Assembly: GCA_028689615.1 (NCBI GenBank)
Contig: JAQVCV010000007.1
Coordinates: 33,881 to 97,880 of the forward strand
DNA length: 64,000 bases
Reading direction: 5' to 3'
DNA from: Bacteroidales bacterium
GTDB lineage: Bacteria > Bacteroidota > Bacteroidia > Bacteroidales > TTA-H9
Below, piece after piece: positions 25,953-35,219 of this stretch. Made by a program: the position numbers and the translations under genes. A model generated the notes under the pieces. That model did no database searches. It was not told the DNA's origin and saw only the letters and a list, made by a program, of their open reading frames with translations. The stretch's first letter is position 1. Each line of letters opens with the position of its first letter.

Positions 25953-27143
25953 CTACATTAATTTTTGGTAAACCTGCCACCATCTGTCGGGCAGATCGTT
26001 GTTGCAGGCGGCTTGGTAGTCGGCGTAGGAGCAGGCAACAAGATAATGTCTGGCAAATTTTGTCTGAAGGTATGCAGGGCAGGTCACCTCCATCCACCAA
26101 CGGTTGCTTCTGACACTTTTGTAAAACACTACTTCATCTTTCTGACCCTCGATGGCAACGTGAAATTTCATGTAGTGATCCTGGTCTTTTGTTTTGACGG
26201 GGAAGTCGTTCATCCGGTTGTAAAATCCCTCAACAAAATACCACAGCATTTGCCCAAGCAGATGTGCTGTTTGGCCTTCCTGGTCTTTTTCGGGGTCGTA
26301 TTCATATATACCAACCGAGGTTAGTTTATCGCTCATGCCCGCAAAACGCATCATTTGGCAAAGCTGCTCGCCGTAAAATCCATTGGGAGAGGCGTTAATA
26401 CATCCTGGTGCGTCGCTCCTTCTGACGGCGGAAACGTCAACAGAAAGCATGTCGGCGTTGCGCACCATGGGTTCAATTTCTTCGATGTTTTGATTCACGA
26501 ACCCCAGTCGGTAAATATCGAAAAACATATTTTTCATAAGCTTAATGGCATCCTGATCAACAAAATAGGTTTGATAACCAATGTTGGTGTAATTGAAAAG
26601 GTAGTTTGGCTGGTGCAGGATGATACGGCTAAGCCATGATTGCGACGGGGCGTCTGCTTCCTCGCCTCCAAGATCGAAGCGGGGGTCAACGGAAGCAATG
26701 TTGATGATCTGACCCATGTTTTCGTAGGCCTTGTAATTGGCCCACGAAAGATGTTGTCCCCCTCCCAGGATGATAGGGATGATGCTGCTTTCGAGCAGTG
26801 CTCCAACAATTTCCGATAATGCCGCCCAGGTATCTTCAAGGCTCGAGCCAGTTTGCATATTACCCAGATCGGCTATCTTCATCTGTTTGCGTGCCGGGAA
26901 TAACTTATAGAAGTATTTTCTGATTTCATCGGGTCCGTTATTCTGAGTCGGTTGCGCATCTCTGCCTCGATTCTCGGCAATTCCGATCAGCACCAGATCG
27001 GCCTCCGACAGGTCAGGGAATTGCCCTTGGGTGGTGTATGCTTTGATTTGATGGCCAACTCGCAAATGACTATACGATTCGGGATCGAATACTTCTGGCG
27101 TTAAGGGCTTAAAATACAGCGAAATGTCGTTCATTTCAGACAA
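25953..27143 (-). CDS. Ureohydrolase (arginase/formimidoylglutamase) family protein with altered metal site
   Basis: A 396-residue arginase-fold protein. The three metal motifs are recognisable but changed: GGGQHLS keeps His131; the DAHxD motif is DPRFD (Asp153, Asp157, with Arg for His); and the DxD motif is SVDVS (Asp236, Ser238). A C-terminal extension of about 100 residues (FYKSVRSNRWWMEVTCP, DLPDRWWQVYQKLM) is not part of canonical arginases. Bacteroidota relatives are usually labelled formimidoylglutamase by similarity. Catalysis by the standard two-manganese mechanism is doubtful. It probably heads the rimM cluster. Confidence 0.75.
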   Translation of the reverse strand: MSEMNDISLYFKPLTPEVFDPESYSHLRVGHQIKAYTTQGQFPDLSEADLVLIGIAENRGRDAQPTQNNGPDEIRKYFYKLFPARKQMKIADLGNMQTGSSLEDTWAALSEIVGALLESSIIPIILGGGQHLSWANYKAYENMGQIINIASVDPRFDLGGEEADAPSQSWLSRIILHQPNYLFNYTNIGYQTYFVDQDAIKLMKNMFFDIYRLGFVNQNIEEIEPMVRNADMLSVDVSAVRRSDAPGCINASPNGFYGEQLCQMMRFAGMSDKLTSVGIYEYDPEKDQEGQTAHLLGQMLWYFVEGFYNRMNDFPVKTKDQDHYMKFHVAIEGQKDEVVFYKSVRSNRWWMEVTCPAYLQTKFARHYLVACSYADYQAACNNDLPDRWWQVYQKLM

Positions 27144-27303
27144 ATTTCTAATTGGTTCGTTGCACTTTTATACACGATTTGAGAAAAAAAGTTGCCCAGC
27201 CACGTCATTCTTTGATCCTTTCGGTTTATCCCGATGGTTATGAGTGGGTATGGCACCTGACAATACCTTATAAGGGAAGCGGCAGGTTCTGCAGATTAGG
27301 GGG

Positions 27304-29799
27304 TTATTCTTTCTTTGTGCTTTTGGTGGTTTTTTTTGGAGTAGCCTCTTTCTTTCCTCCGGGTGTTGTGGAGCTGGTTTTTTTGGCTGTGGTTTTTTTT
27401 GCAGCCACAGTCTCCTTCGCCACTTTTTTTTCAGCGGGAACCTTTTTTTCTGTAGCGGATTCCTTTGTTTTTTTTGTGGTAGTTTTTTTCTTTCCCTTTG
27501 ATGTTGGCGACTCTTCAGCAAGGCGGTAACAATCTTGCAGAGTGAGTTTTGCGGGATCAGCCCCTTTCGGGATTTTTATGTTCCCTTTTTTGCAGGCAAT
27601 GTAAGGACCAAAACGTCCGGTACGAACAACTACATCGGGGTCTTCATTAAAAGTTTTGATCACACTCAAACGGTCTTTTTCGTCTTTGGCAAAGATGATT
27701 TCAATGGCTTCCTTTTCGTCAACTGTTCCCGGATCAACGGATGCTGGCAAACTGTAGAATTTTTTTCGATAAAGCAGATAGGGGCCAAAGCGTCCAATTG
27801 CACAGGTGATTTCGTCGTTGTTAAGGCTGCCAACCAATCGTGGAAATTTTAGCAGGTCAAGGGCTTCTTCAAGGGTGATTGTGTCCATCGATTGTCCCTT
27901 TTTAAGCCCTGCAAAGCGGGGTTTTTCGCCCGTCGGGTTTTCTGTTTCACCCAATTGAACAACCGGCCCGAATCTGGCTAGTTTCACCGCTACCTTTTTT
28001 CCTGTAACGGGATCAGTTCCAAGGTCTCTTTCCCCCCTTACTTTTTCGGTGTTTTCAATGGCAGCATCCACCATTTTGTGGAAAGGGGTATAAAAACTGG
28101 CGATCATCTTGTTCCACTTAAGGCGCCCCTCTGCAATTTCGTCCAGTTCTTTTTCGGCATTCGCGGTGAACTGATAATTCACTATATCAGGGAAATTGGC
28201 TACAAGGTATTGGTTTACAAGGTTGCCAATGTCTGTCGGAAAGAGTTTCCCCTTGTCCACTCCAATTTTTTCAGTTTTTGTTTTGGCAGATGTTTTTTCG
28301 TTTTCCAGTGTCAACACCTGATATTGCCTGATGGTTCCCTGGCGTTCGCCTTTTTCTACGTATTCTCTTTTTTGAATAGTGCTGATGGTTGGCGCGTAGG
28401 TTGAGGGGCGCCCGATTCCAAGCTCTTCAAGCTTTTTCACCAGGCTGGCTTCAGAGTATCGCGGCGGATGTTGCGAGAATTTTTGTGTTGCTGTGATCGT
28501 GCCGGCTGTGAGAGCTTCTCCAACAGCCACAGGGGGGAGCAGTCCTTCGGTATCTTCGTTGAGTTCATCGTCGGTCGATTCGGAATATACCCGCAAAAAC
28601 CCGTCGAATTTTATCACTTCGCCTTTTGCAACAAATTCTTCTTTCCTGGTTGTGCTGATAGCAATGGTTATTGTGGTGCGTTCCAGTTCGGCGTCAGACA
28701 TTTGCGATGCAATGGCTCTTTTCCAGATCAGATCGTAAAGTCTTCTTTGCCCATCGTCGGTTCCAGCTTCAGGTTGGTTGAAGTAGGTTGGTCGAATGGC
28801 TTCGTGTGCCTCCTGTGCTCCCTTGGTTTTTGTGGCGAAGCGACGTGTGTGGCTGTAAGAATCGCCGTAAAGACTGACGATTTCACGCTTTGCTGAAGAT
28901 ATGGCCAGATCGCTCAGGTTTACACTGTCGGTACGCATGTATGTAATGTGCCCCGCCTCATAAAGTTGTTGTGCCAGCGACATGGTTCGGGCCACTGTAT
29001 AACCAAGTTTCCGGGCCGCCTCCTGCTGGAGCGTGGAGGTGGTGAAGGGCGGTGCCGGCGATCGTTTGGCTGGTTTTTTCTCAACCGATGCAACAGAGTA
29101 CCGTGCTAAGGCTATCGATTTTAGAAATTGGAGGGTTTCGTCTGAGGTGGCAAAACGTTTGTTGAGCTCGGCCATCAGCGTTCCTTCTCCTTTTGCATTG
29201 ACAACATTAAACAACCCAGTAGTTCTGAACCATGTGGTTGCCTTAAAATCTTTGATCTCCTCCTCTCTTTCTACAATTAGACGAACCGCTACCGATTGCA
29301 CTCTGCCGGCTGATAAAGAGGGCTTTACCTTTTTCCATAAAACTGGCGATAGCTCAAATCCAACCAGCCGATCCAGAACACGGCGGGCTTGTTGAGCATC
29401 AACCAGATTTACATCGATGGTGCGTGGATTTTCTATCGCCCGTGTAATAGCTTCTTTTGTAATTTCATGGAATACAATTCTCTTCGTTTTTTTTACATCC
29501 AGTTTCAGGGTTTCGGCAAGGTGCCAGCTTATGGCTTCCCCTTCCCGGTCTTCATCGGATGCCAGCCAGACGGTTTCTGCCTGCGAGGCGGCCTTTTTCA
29601 AATCTGATACCACCTTGGTTTTATCTGATGGAACTTCATAGTCGGGTTTGAATCCATTTTCGATATCAACGCCCATTTGATTCTTTTTGCTCAAATCGCG
29701 TATGTGTCCAAAACTCGACTTCACTACAAAGTCTTTACCCAGAAAACCTTCAATGGTTTTGGCTTTTGCCGGAGACTCAACGATGACAAGGTTTTTCAC
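27304..29799 (-). CDS. topA: DNA topoisomerase I
   Basis: An 831-residue type IA topoisomerase that relaxes negative supercoils. The TOPRIM start KNLVIVESPAKAKTIEGFLG, the acidic DEDREGEAISWH motif and the catalytic-Tyr segment ITYMRTDSVNLS near residue 295 are visible. Three C-terminal repeats (GRFGPYLLY-type segments) are followed by a Lys/Thr-rich tail of about 65 residues without zinc-finger Cys. GTG at 29799 is chosen: the only upstream ATG (29838) lies on the -7 box, so it cannot be in the transcript. Confidence 0.95.
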   Translation of the reverse strand: MKNLVIVESPAKAKTIEGFLGKDFVVKSSFGHIRDLSKKNQMGVDIENGFKPDYEVPSDKTKVVSDLKKAASQAETVWLASDEDREGEAISWHLAETLKLDVKKTKRIVFHEITKEAITRAIENPRTIDVNLVDAQQARRVLDRLVGFELSPVLWKKVKPSLSAGRVQSVAVRLIVEREEEIKDFKATTWFRTTGLFNVVNAKGEGTLMAELNKRFATSDETLQFLKSIALARYSVASVEKKPAKRSPAPPFTTSTLQQEAARKLGYTVARTMSLAQQLYEAGHITYMRTDSVNLSDLAISSAKREIVSLYGDSYSHTRRFATKTKGAQEAHEAIRPTYFNQPEAGTDDGQRRLYDLIWKRAIASQMSDAELERTTITIAISTTRKEEFVAKGEVIKFDGFLRVYSESTDDELNEDTEGLLPPVAVGEALTAGTITATQKFSQHPPRYSEASLVKKLEELGIGRPSTYAPTISTIQKREYVEKGERQGTIRQYQVLTLENEKTSAKTKTEKIGVDKGKLFPTDIGNLVNQYLVANFPDIVNYQFTANAEKELDEIAEGRLKWNKMIASFYTPFHKMVDAAIENTEKVRGERDLGTDPVTGKKVAVKLARFGPVVQLGETENPTGEKPRFAGLKKGQSMDTITLEEALDLLKFPRLVGSLNNDEITCAIGRFGPYLLYRKKFYSLPASVDPGTVDEKEAIEIIFAKDEKDRLSVIKTFNEDPDVVVRTGRFGPYIACKKGNIKIPKGADPAKLTLQDCYRLAEESPTSKGKKKTTTKKTKESATEKKVPAEKKVAKETVAAKKTTAKKTSSTTPGGKKEATPKKTTKSTKKE

Positions 29800-29835
29800 T
29801 GCTTCTGAAATTATAAATTGTATGCAAATGCGGTG

Positions 29836-29867
29836 CAAAGGTATAACAATAGGTTGATCTGATTCAA
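29836..29867 (-). promoter_or_regulatory. Promoter of topA
   Basis: The minus strand has TTG (29867-29865), a 21-base spacer and TACCTTTG (29843-29836). The leader is about 30 bases and supports the GTG start at 29799. Confidence 0.65.
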
Positions 29868-29913
29868 CATCGGTGTTGGCAAACTGTTGAGCGAGGTGCT
29901 CAAATCTTTTGTT

Positions 29914-29951
29914 TAATTTTGCCGCGGCGCTTCGCCTGTCGGGTGAAGCGC
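29914..29951 (+). promoter_or_regulatory. miaB promoter -7 box and 5' leader hairpin
   Basis: TAATTTTG (29914-29921) matches the -7 consensus. Immediately after the predicted start, GCGCTTCGCC (29927-29936) and GGTGAAGCGC (29942-29951) can form a 10-bp stem with one G-U pair and a 5-base loop, ending 31 bases before the miaB ATG. Whether it is regulatory or stabilises the mRNA is unknown. Confidence 0.45.
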
Positions 29952-29982
29952 ATTGTTGTAATTATAATTAAATGAATAGTTT

Positions 29983-31317
29983 ATGTCTGTTGAGAAGACC
30001 TTCTATATAGAAACGTATGGCTGCCAGATGAATTTTTCTGATAGTGAAATCGTGGCCTCTGTACTGCACAAGTCGGGTTATGAACAATCTGCTGACCCTT
30101 CCAAGGCTTCATTGGTTCTTGTAAACACTTGTTCTATACGCGATAAGGCTGAACAAAGGATATGGAAACGGTTGCGTGAACTTCAGGCTTTGCGACGCAG
30201 AAATCAGGTTCTGCAAATAGGTGTTATCGGTTGTATGGCCGAACGGTTGAAAGATGAGTTGCTCGAGAGTGGTTTTCATGTCGATTTGGTGGTGGGGCCT
30301 GATGCCTACAGGATTTTGCCCGCCCTGCTGCAAGAGGTGGATGCCGGGCAGAAGGCTGCTAATATTGAGCTGTCGGCCGAGGAAACTTACGACGATATTC
30401 AGCCGGTTCGGTACAACAGCAATGGGGTTTCCGCCTTCATAAGTATCATGCGTGGATGCGAGAATTTTTGCTCGTATTGTGTAGTGCCGTTCACAAGGGG
30501 TAAAGAACGAAGCCGTGATCCGGAAACCATTGTTAATGAGGCAAAACGCTTGTTTGAAATGGGATATAGGGAAGTTACCCTTCTCGGACAAAATGTGAAC
30601 TCCTACAATTGGGTGCATGAAAAAAAATCCATCTTGTTTCATGATCTGTTGGAAAAGGTTGCTTGGGTCAATCCCTTGTTGAGGGTCAGGTTTACCACCT
30701 CTCATCCAAAGGATTTGAGCGACGAACTGATCAAAACCATGGCACGCAATTCCAACATATGCAGGGCTGTGCATCTGGCTGTTCAGTCGGGAAGTAATCG
30801 TATTTTGGGATTGATGAACCGTAAATATACACGCGAGTGGTATTTGGACAGAGTTGCAGCAATCAGAGAGGCTATGCCCGATTGTACGCTCTCTACCGAT
30901 ATTATAGCCGGATTTTGTTCAGAAACAGAAGAAGATCACCTTTTTACGCTCGACTTGATGAACCTGGCGGCTTTTGATTCTGCTTTTATGTTTAGATATT
31001 CGGAACGTTCGGGAACTGTGGCCGCCAAAAAATATAGCGACGACGTTCCCGGGGAGGTAAAGGCTCGTCGTCTTTCAGAAATAATTGCTTTGCAGCAAAA
31101 GCTATCTGGGAAATCAAACCGATCTGATATCGGGAAGGTTCTGGAGGTTTTGGTAGAAGGGAAATCAAAACGCTCACCCGATTTTTTGATGGGCCGAACT
31201 AGTGGCAACAAAGTGGTGGTATTTCCTGATAACGGACATCAGGCGGGTACGTATGTGAATGTGAAGATTACGGGAAGCACGCCCGCAACCTTAAAAGGAG
31301 TTGAATCAAATCAGTAA
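29983..31317 (+). CDS. miaB: tRNA-2-methylthio-N6-dimethylallyladenosine synthase MiaB
   Basis: A 444-residue radical SAM methylthiotransferase acting on i6A37 of tRNA. The N-terminal UPF0004 domain has ETYGCQMNFSDSE and VNTCSIRDKAEQR with auxiliary cluster Cys residues. The radical SAM motif is CENFCSYC near residue 157, and a C-terminal TRAM domain (VLVEGKSKRSPDFLMGRTSG) binds RNA. The dimethylallyl-specific MiaB group is preferred over RimO or MtaB from the IETYGCQMN start. It converges with ppa, overlapping by 7 bp. Confidence 0.94.
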   Translation: MSVEKTFYIETYGCQMNFSDSEIVASVLHKSGYEQSADPSKASLVLVNTCSIRDKAEQRIWKRLRELQALRRRNQVLQIGVIGCMAERLKDELLESGFHVDLVVGPDAYRILPALLQEVDAGQKAANIELSAEETYDDIQPVRYNSNGVSAFISIMRGCENFCSYCVVPFTRGKERSRDPETIVNEAKRLFEMGYREVTLLGQNVNSYNWVHEKKSILFHDLLEKVAWVNPLLRVRFTTSHPKDLSDELIKTMARNSNICRAVHLAVQSGSNRILGLMNRKYTREWYLDRVAAIREAMPDCTLSTDIIAGFCSETEEDHLFTLDLMNLAAFDSAFMFRYSERSGTVAAKKYSDDVPGEVKARRLSEIIALQQKLSGKSNRSDIGKVLEVLVEGKSKRSPDFLMGRTSGNKVVVFPDNGHQAGTYVNVKITGSTPATLKGVESNQ

Positions 31318-31985
31318 TCTGAAAGCATCGAGCGGAGGTTGTCAAACTTATGCCGGTAATCTTCCATCGCTCTTCTGATCACCTCCTGCGATTCTTCTAC
31401 GCCGTAAACATGCGTTACTTCGGCGTTGCGTTTATCGCGTCCGGGGAGGTCTTTGTAAGTCAGGAAATAGTGCTTTAACCGTTCGATAACTAACTCTGGG
31501 AGTTGTTCCAAATCTTTGTATTCGCCGTAAACCAGGTCGTTTTCCAGAACAGCAATGATTTTGTCGTCGGCTTCATTGCCATCAATCATTCGTAGTCCGC
31601 CAATTGGTCGGGCCATCACAAGAATATCGCCATGAGTGATGTCTTTTTCAGTTAAAATGCAGATATCCAACGGGTCTCCATCGCCTTTGACGTTTTCACG
31701 ACCTGTTTTCTCTGCGCAGTACTGTCCAACTTTCTCGGCACAGTAGGTTTGTGGAATAAAGCCATAAAGGGCTGGTACGGTGTTGCTGTATTTCTGTGGT
31801 CTGTCCAGACGAAGGTAGCCCGTGGCTTTGTCAACTTCATATTTTACAGTATCGGTTGGTACCATCTCTATGTAGGCTGTGATAACTTCAGGTGCATGAG
31901 CACCAATCTCGACACCATGCCAGGGGTGGCTTTTGTAACGCAGTCCCATCAATTTTCCAATGGGATCCATAAGTGAGTTTGACAT
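31311..31985 (-). CDS. ppa: Inorganic pyrophosphatase, family I
   Basis: A 224-residue soluble pyrophosphatase. The signature GDGDPLDICILTE (metal-binding Asp residues) lies near residue 105, and further conserved segments are VPALYGFIPQTY and ARPIGGLRMIDGNEADDKIIAV. It hydrolyses PPi released by biosynthesis, including that from the nearby ATP sulfurylase CysDN. The ATG at 31985 is chosen over 32003 because the resulting leader of about 54 bases fits the -7 box. Confidence 0.92.
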   Translation of the reverse strand: MSNSLMDPIGKLMGLRYKSHPWHGVEIGAHAPEVITAYIEMVPTDTVKYEVDKATGYLRLDRPQKYSNTVPALYGFIPQTYCAEKVGQYCAEKTGRENVKGDGDPLDICILTEKDITHGDILVMARPIGGLRMIDGNEADDKIIAVLENDLVYGEYKDLEQLPELVIERLKHYFLTYKDLPGRDKRNAEVTHVYGVEESQEVIRRAMEDYRHKFDNLRSMLSDY

Positions 31986-32044
31986 ATTTATAGGTTTAAA
32001 CAATTAGTAATGTTGTGATAACAAAGAAAAGTAAAAGTGATATG

Positions 32045-32052
32045 CAAATATA
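32045..32052 (-). promoter_or_regulatory. -7 box TATATTTG for ppa
   Basis: The minus strand reads TATATTTG, matching TAnnTTTG. The predicted start is near 32039. It is nearly adjacent to the divergent wzc promoter. No clear -33 element. Confidence 0.45.
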
Positions 32053-32063
32053 GAAATTTGTTG

Positions 32064-32097
32064 TTTGAAAGAGAATTGAGTATTTTTTTTACATTTG
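32064..32097 (+). promoter_or_regulatory. Promoter of the first Wzc-type gene
   Basis: TTTG (32064-32067), a 22-base spacer and TACATTTG (32090-32097). The leader to the ATG at 32282 would be about 180 bases, unusually long for this window, and may hold regulation. Confidence 0.55.
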
Positions 32098-32281
32098 CAC
32101 ATTTAATACTGGATAAGGAGAATTGTTAAACTAACGGTTTATTATTTGTCTGAATTGTAGATGTGAAGCATGAAACTTGTTTATACAAGTGCTTAATCAG
32201 CAGATTAATTGACATATCTTCAACAAGGATGATTAATACATCTTATAGTATAGATTTTATAGTTTAATCCTAAGATAAAAA

Positions 32282-34750
32282 ATGAGTGACTTCCCGCTAG
32301 ATCCTTCCAAATCGGATCACCATAGTGAAAATTTTGATTTTAAGTTGTTGTTATTAAAGATAGCAAGGATGTGGTATGTATTCGTTCTATCTGTTCTAAT
32401 AACTGTAGTTATTGCTGTGATGTTTAATAAATATGCTAAGCCCATCTATGAAGTTCGAAGCACAGTTCTGATTCAGGAGCCCAAGAAAGGGGGGTTGGGA
32501 GATCTTTCATCTGTTTTAGGATTTTCTTATGGAAATAGTCAGCAAAATTTGCAGAATGAGATAGGTATGCTTAATTCCGAATCATTGATAAAAAAGGCGA
32601 TTCAGAATATTGATTGGAGAGTATCGTATTTCTCCAGAGTCGATTTTGTGCATGAAGAATTGTATAAAAATTCGCCTGTTGTTGTGGTTATTGATTCTAC
32701 TCATTTCCAGCCTATCGGGCTGAAATTCAATATAGTTATTTTAGATAAAACGAAGTATTCAATTGAAGCTGAAGAGGAAAAGGCCAGACTTTACTTATAT
32801 AGTACTAACGATTTTGCCTTAGAAAACGAAGAGCCTATGGAAGTCGATCGCATAGATTTCAAAGGCACTTTTACTTTTGGAGAATGGAATACCCACGATA
32901 ATTTCAGGTTCAAGTTGTTTCTTAACCCAAAAATGGATTCCAGAAAGTATTTTGATAAGCCCATGTATTTCTTTTTTAATGATTTAGAAGGGCAGGTGCC
33001 GTTTTTTCGTGACTATACGGTTGAGCCAATTAACAGAGATGCCTCTATTCTTCAGATTAAAGCTAGGGGGGCTAATGTAAAGAAGATAGGAGATTTTTTA
33101 AACTCCTTGGTTAACTCTTACATCACATTAGGACTTGAACGAAAAAATCAAATAGCGACAAAAACCATTGAATTCATTGACAGGGAATTGGTTGGAATTA
33201 GAGATTCTCTTACCATGGCAGAATCTCAACTTGTCAATTTCCGAAAGAGTAACCAAATTGTAAAAATTGACTTTGAGGCTCAGCAAGTGTTTAGTTACTT
33301 AAATGAACTTGATAAGCAATTAGCAGAGCTTAAAATTAAGGATCGTTATTACAAATACTTAAAGGACTATGTTATGGGACGATCAGAGGTGGGTGATATA
33401 GTTGCCCCTTCTGGTTTTGGGATTGAGGATCCTCTTCTAAGTCAAATGCTTAACGAATTAGGCCGACTGTATTCAGAACGATCTACTGTGCTTCTTACTT
33501 CAACCAAGAAGAATCCTGTGGTTGGACAACTTGACTCCCAAATTAATACTGTTAAAGCAAATCTTCTTGAAACCATTGGTAATCTGATTAGAACATCGGC
33601 AATTTCTACTGAGGAGGTTATAAACAAAGCAGACGTCCTTACGAAGAAAATATCAACTTTACCAGAAAATCAACGCAAGTTGCTGTCGTTTGAGAGGGAG
33701 TTTAATCTTAACAACAATCTTTTCACTTTTCTTTTACAGAGAAGAGCTGAGGCACAAATTACCAAGGCTTCAAATCTACCTGATAATTATATAATTGATG
33801 TTGCTAAACTGACACCGCAACCTCCTATTTATCCTAAAAAGGGGTTGAACCTTCTTATAGGGTTTCTCATTGGATTGGCTATTCCTGCTGTCTATATATA
33901 TGCAATGGAATTGTATGGGCATAGGGTAGCCTCCAGAAGCGATTTGGAACGTTATTCTAAATTTCCATCTATAGGTTATGTTTTGCATACACCTGAAAAT
34001 TCAAGACTTGTGGCTTATTCTGCTCCGAAATCGATAATAGCCGAATCGTTCCGTACTTTACGAACTAATTTATTGCTCTTATCCAAGGAGAATGACAAAC
34101 AGGTTGTGTTGGTAACTAGTGATTTAGTTGGTGCAGGGAAGTCTTTTATAGCCTCAAATTTGGCTATTACGTATGCACAGTTTGGAAAGAAGACTCTTCT
34201 ACTTGGATTTGACCTTAGAAAACCTAAGCTATTTCAGGATTTTGGGATTTCCAACCGTACCGGAATTACTACTTTTTTGAACGGGAAGTGTGATTTCAAT
34301 GAGGCTATTTCCCCCACTTCCATCCCAGATCTTTATCTTGCTCCTGCCGGACCAATACCCCCTAACCCATTGGTGCTTATTTACTCCGATAAGACAGAGG
34401 AGTTCTTTCGCCTGGCTAAAGCACAGTTTGACTATGTTATTGTTGATACACCTCCAGTTGGTCTGATGACAGATGCTGTGTTGCTTTTAAAATATGCTGA
34501 TTATAGCTTATATGTTGTTAGGCAGGGTGTAACCAATAAAGATGCTCTTGCGAATATCACCAGCGATTTGGTAAAGCAGGGAGTATCCAATATGTACACC
34601 CTCATGAACGACGTAAAATACTCAGAGGGGGGTTATACCTATGGATATGGCTATTCCTATTCGATGGGCTATGGCTATGGTTTTGATCCTGAGGAAGATG
34701 AGTATGAGGATGACTTTATGGAAGAGGATATGAGCGAGCGGAAGGTATAA
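32282..34750 (+). CDS. Wzc-type polysaccharide co-polymerase/tyrosine kinase (copy 1)
   Basis: An 822-residue inner-membrane protein controlling chain length and export of exopolysaccharide. It has a Wzz domain with TM1 (residues 35-50, MWYVFVLSVLITVVIAVMF), a long periplasmic coiled-coil region, a conserved LSFEREFNLNNNLFTFLLQRRAEA segment, and TM2 near 530. The cytoplasmic BY-kinase has Walker A GAGKS, Walker A' LLLGFDLRKP and Walker B DYVIVDTPPVGL. The tail is Gly-Tyr rich (YGYGYSYS) followed by an acidic stretch. It is a clear paralog of the gene at 36029 and looks AT-richer than its neighbours. Confidence 0.9.
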   Translation: MSDFPLDPSKSDHHSENFDFKLLLLKIARMWYVFVLSVLITVVIAVMFNKYAKPIYEVRSTVLIQEPKKGGLGDLSSVLGFSYGNSQQNLQNEIGMLNSESLIKKAIQNIDWRVSYFSRVDFVHEELYKNSPVVVVIDSTHFQPIGLKFNIVILDKTKYSIEAEEEKARLYLYSTNDFALENEEPMEVDRIDFKGTFTFGEWNTHDNFRFKLFLNPKMDSRKYFDKPMYFFFNDLEGQVPFFRDYTVEPINRDASILQIKARGANVKKIGDFLNSLVNSYITLGLERKNQIATKTIEFIDRELVGIRDSLTMAESQLVNFRKSNQIVKIDFEAQQVFSYLNELDKQLAELKIKDRYYKYLKDYVMGRSEVGDIVAPSGFGIEDPLLSQMLNELGRLYSERSTVLLTSTKKNPVVGQLDSQINTVKANLLETIGNLIRTSAISTEEVINKADVLTKKISTLPENQRKLLSFEREFNLNNNLFTFLLQRRAEAQITKASNLPDNYIIDVAKLTPQPPIYPKKGLNLLIGFLIGLAIPAVYIYAMELYGHRVASRSDLERYSKFPSIGYVLHTPENSRLVAYSAPKSIIAESFRTLRTNLLLLSKENDKQVVLVTSDLVGAGKSFIASNLAITYAQFGKKTLLLGFDLRKPKLFQDFGISNRTGITTFLNGKCDFNEAISPTSIPDLYLAPAGPIPPNPLVLIYSDKTEEFFRLAKAQFDYVIVDTPPVGLMTDAVLLLKYADYSLYVVRQGVTNKDALANITSDLVKQGVSNMYTLMNDVKYSEGGYTYGYGYSYSMGYGYGFDPEEDEYEDDFMEEDMSERKV

Positions 34751-35148
34751 AGGATTTGTTTCTCGTTTTACTTAAAACTGTACTCTGCTGCTTGGATGAA
34801 CCTCAAGTGATCGAGATATTACTGTTGTCTAGATGCCTGAAGGGTTTGTAATTCGAATTCACCAACTCTGAAGGAATGTAGTTTTGTTTTGTTCGTCCGG
34901 TTTTTTCTATATCAGCATTGCTGTTTTATTGAGTCGTCATCCGTAGATCCAAAGTACCTTGGGGTATGTGATAGTAGATATTACACAATTCCAGAGCACC
35001 TGACTTTGCAATTCAAAAACGACATGGCTTATATGTTGCTGATAATCAAACCTATTTGGATGTGAGGGTTCAGGTAACTCTACCTGTGCAAAACTAGTTT
35101 AGATGCTTTTTTAACCCGTAAGTGTATGTTTTTTAAACAATCTTGATG
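34751..35148 (+). other. Intergenic stretch with no recognised gene
   Basis: About 400 bp between the first Wzc-type gene and the wza promoter. No frame gives a convincing protein and no RNA gene is recognised. It includes a short inverted repeat CAGGTA-ACTC-TACCTG near 35070-35085. It may be a decayed remnant or a long untranslated region. Confidence 0.4.
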
Positions 35149-35178
35149 TTTGTGTTGTTGGAAAAACCGTTACCTTTG
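35149..35178 (+). promoter_or_regulatory. Promoter of the wza-wzc2 pair
   Basis: TTTG (35149-35152), an 18-base spacer and TACCTTTG (35171-35178). The leader to the ATG at 35220 is about 38 bases. It is one of the best promoter matches in the window. Confidence 0.65.
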
Positions 35179-35219
35179 CAGGTGAAATTTTATGTGAAAA
35201 TTGATCTAATAATCGAAGA

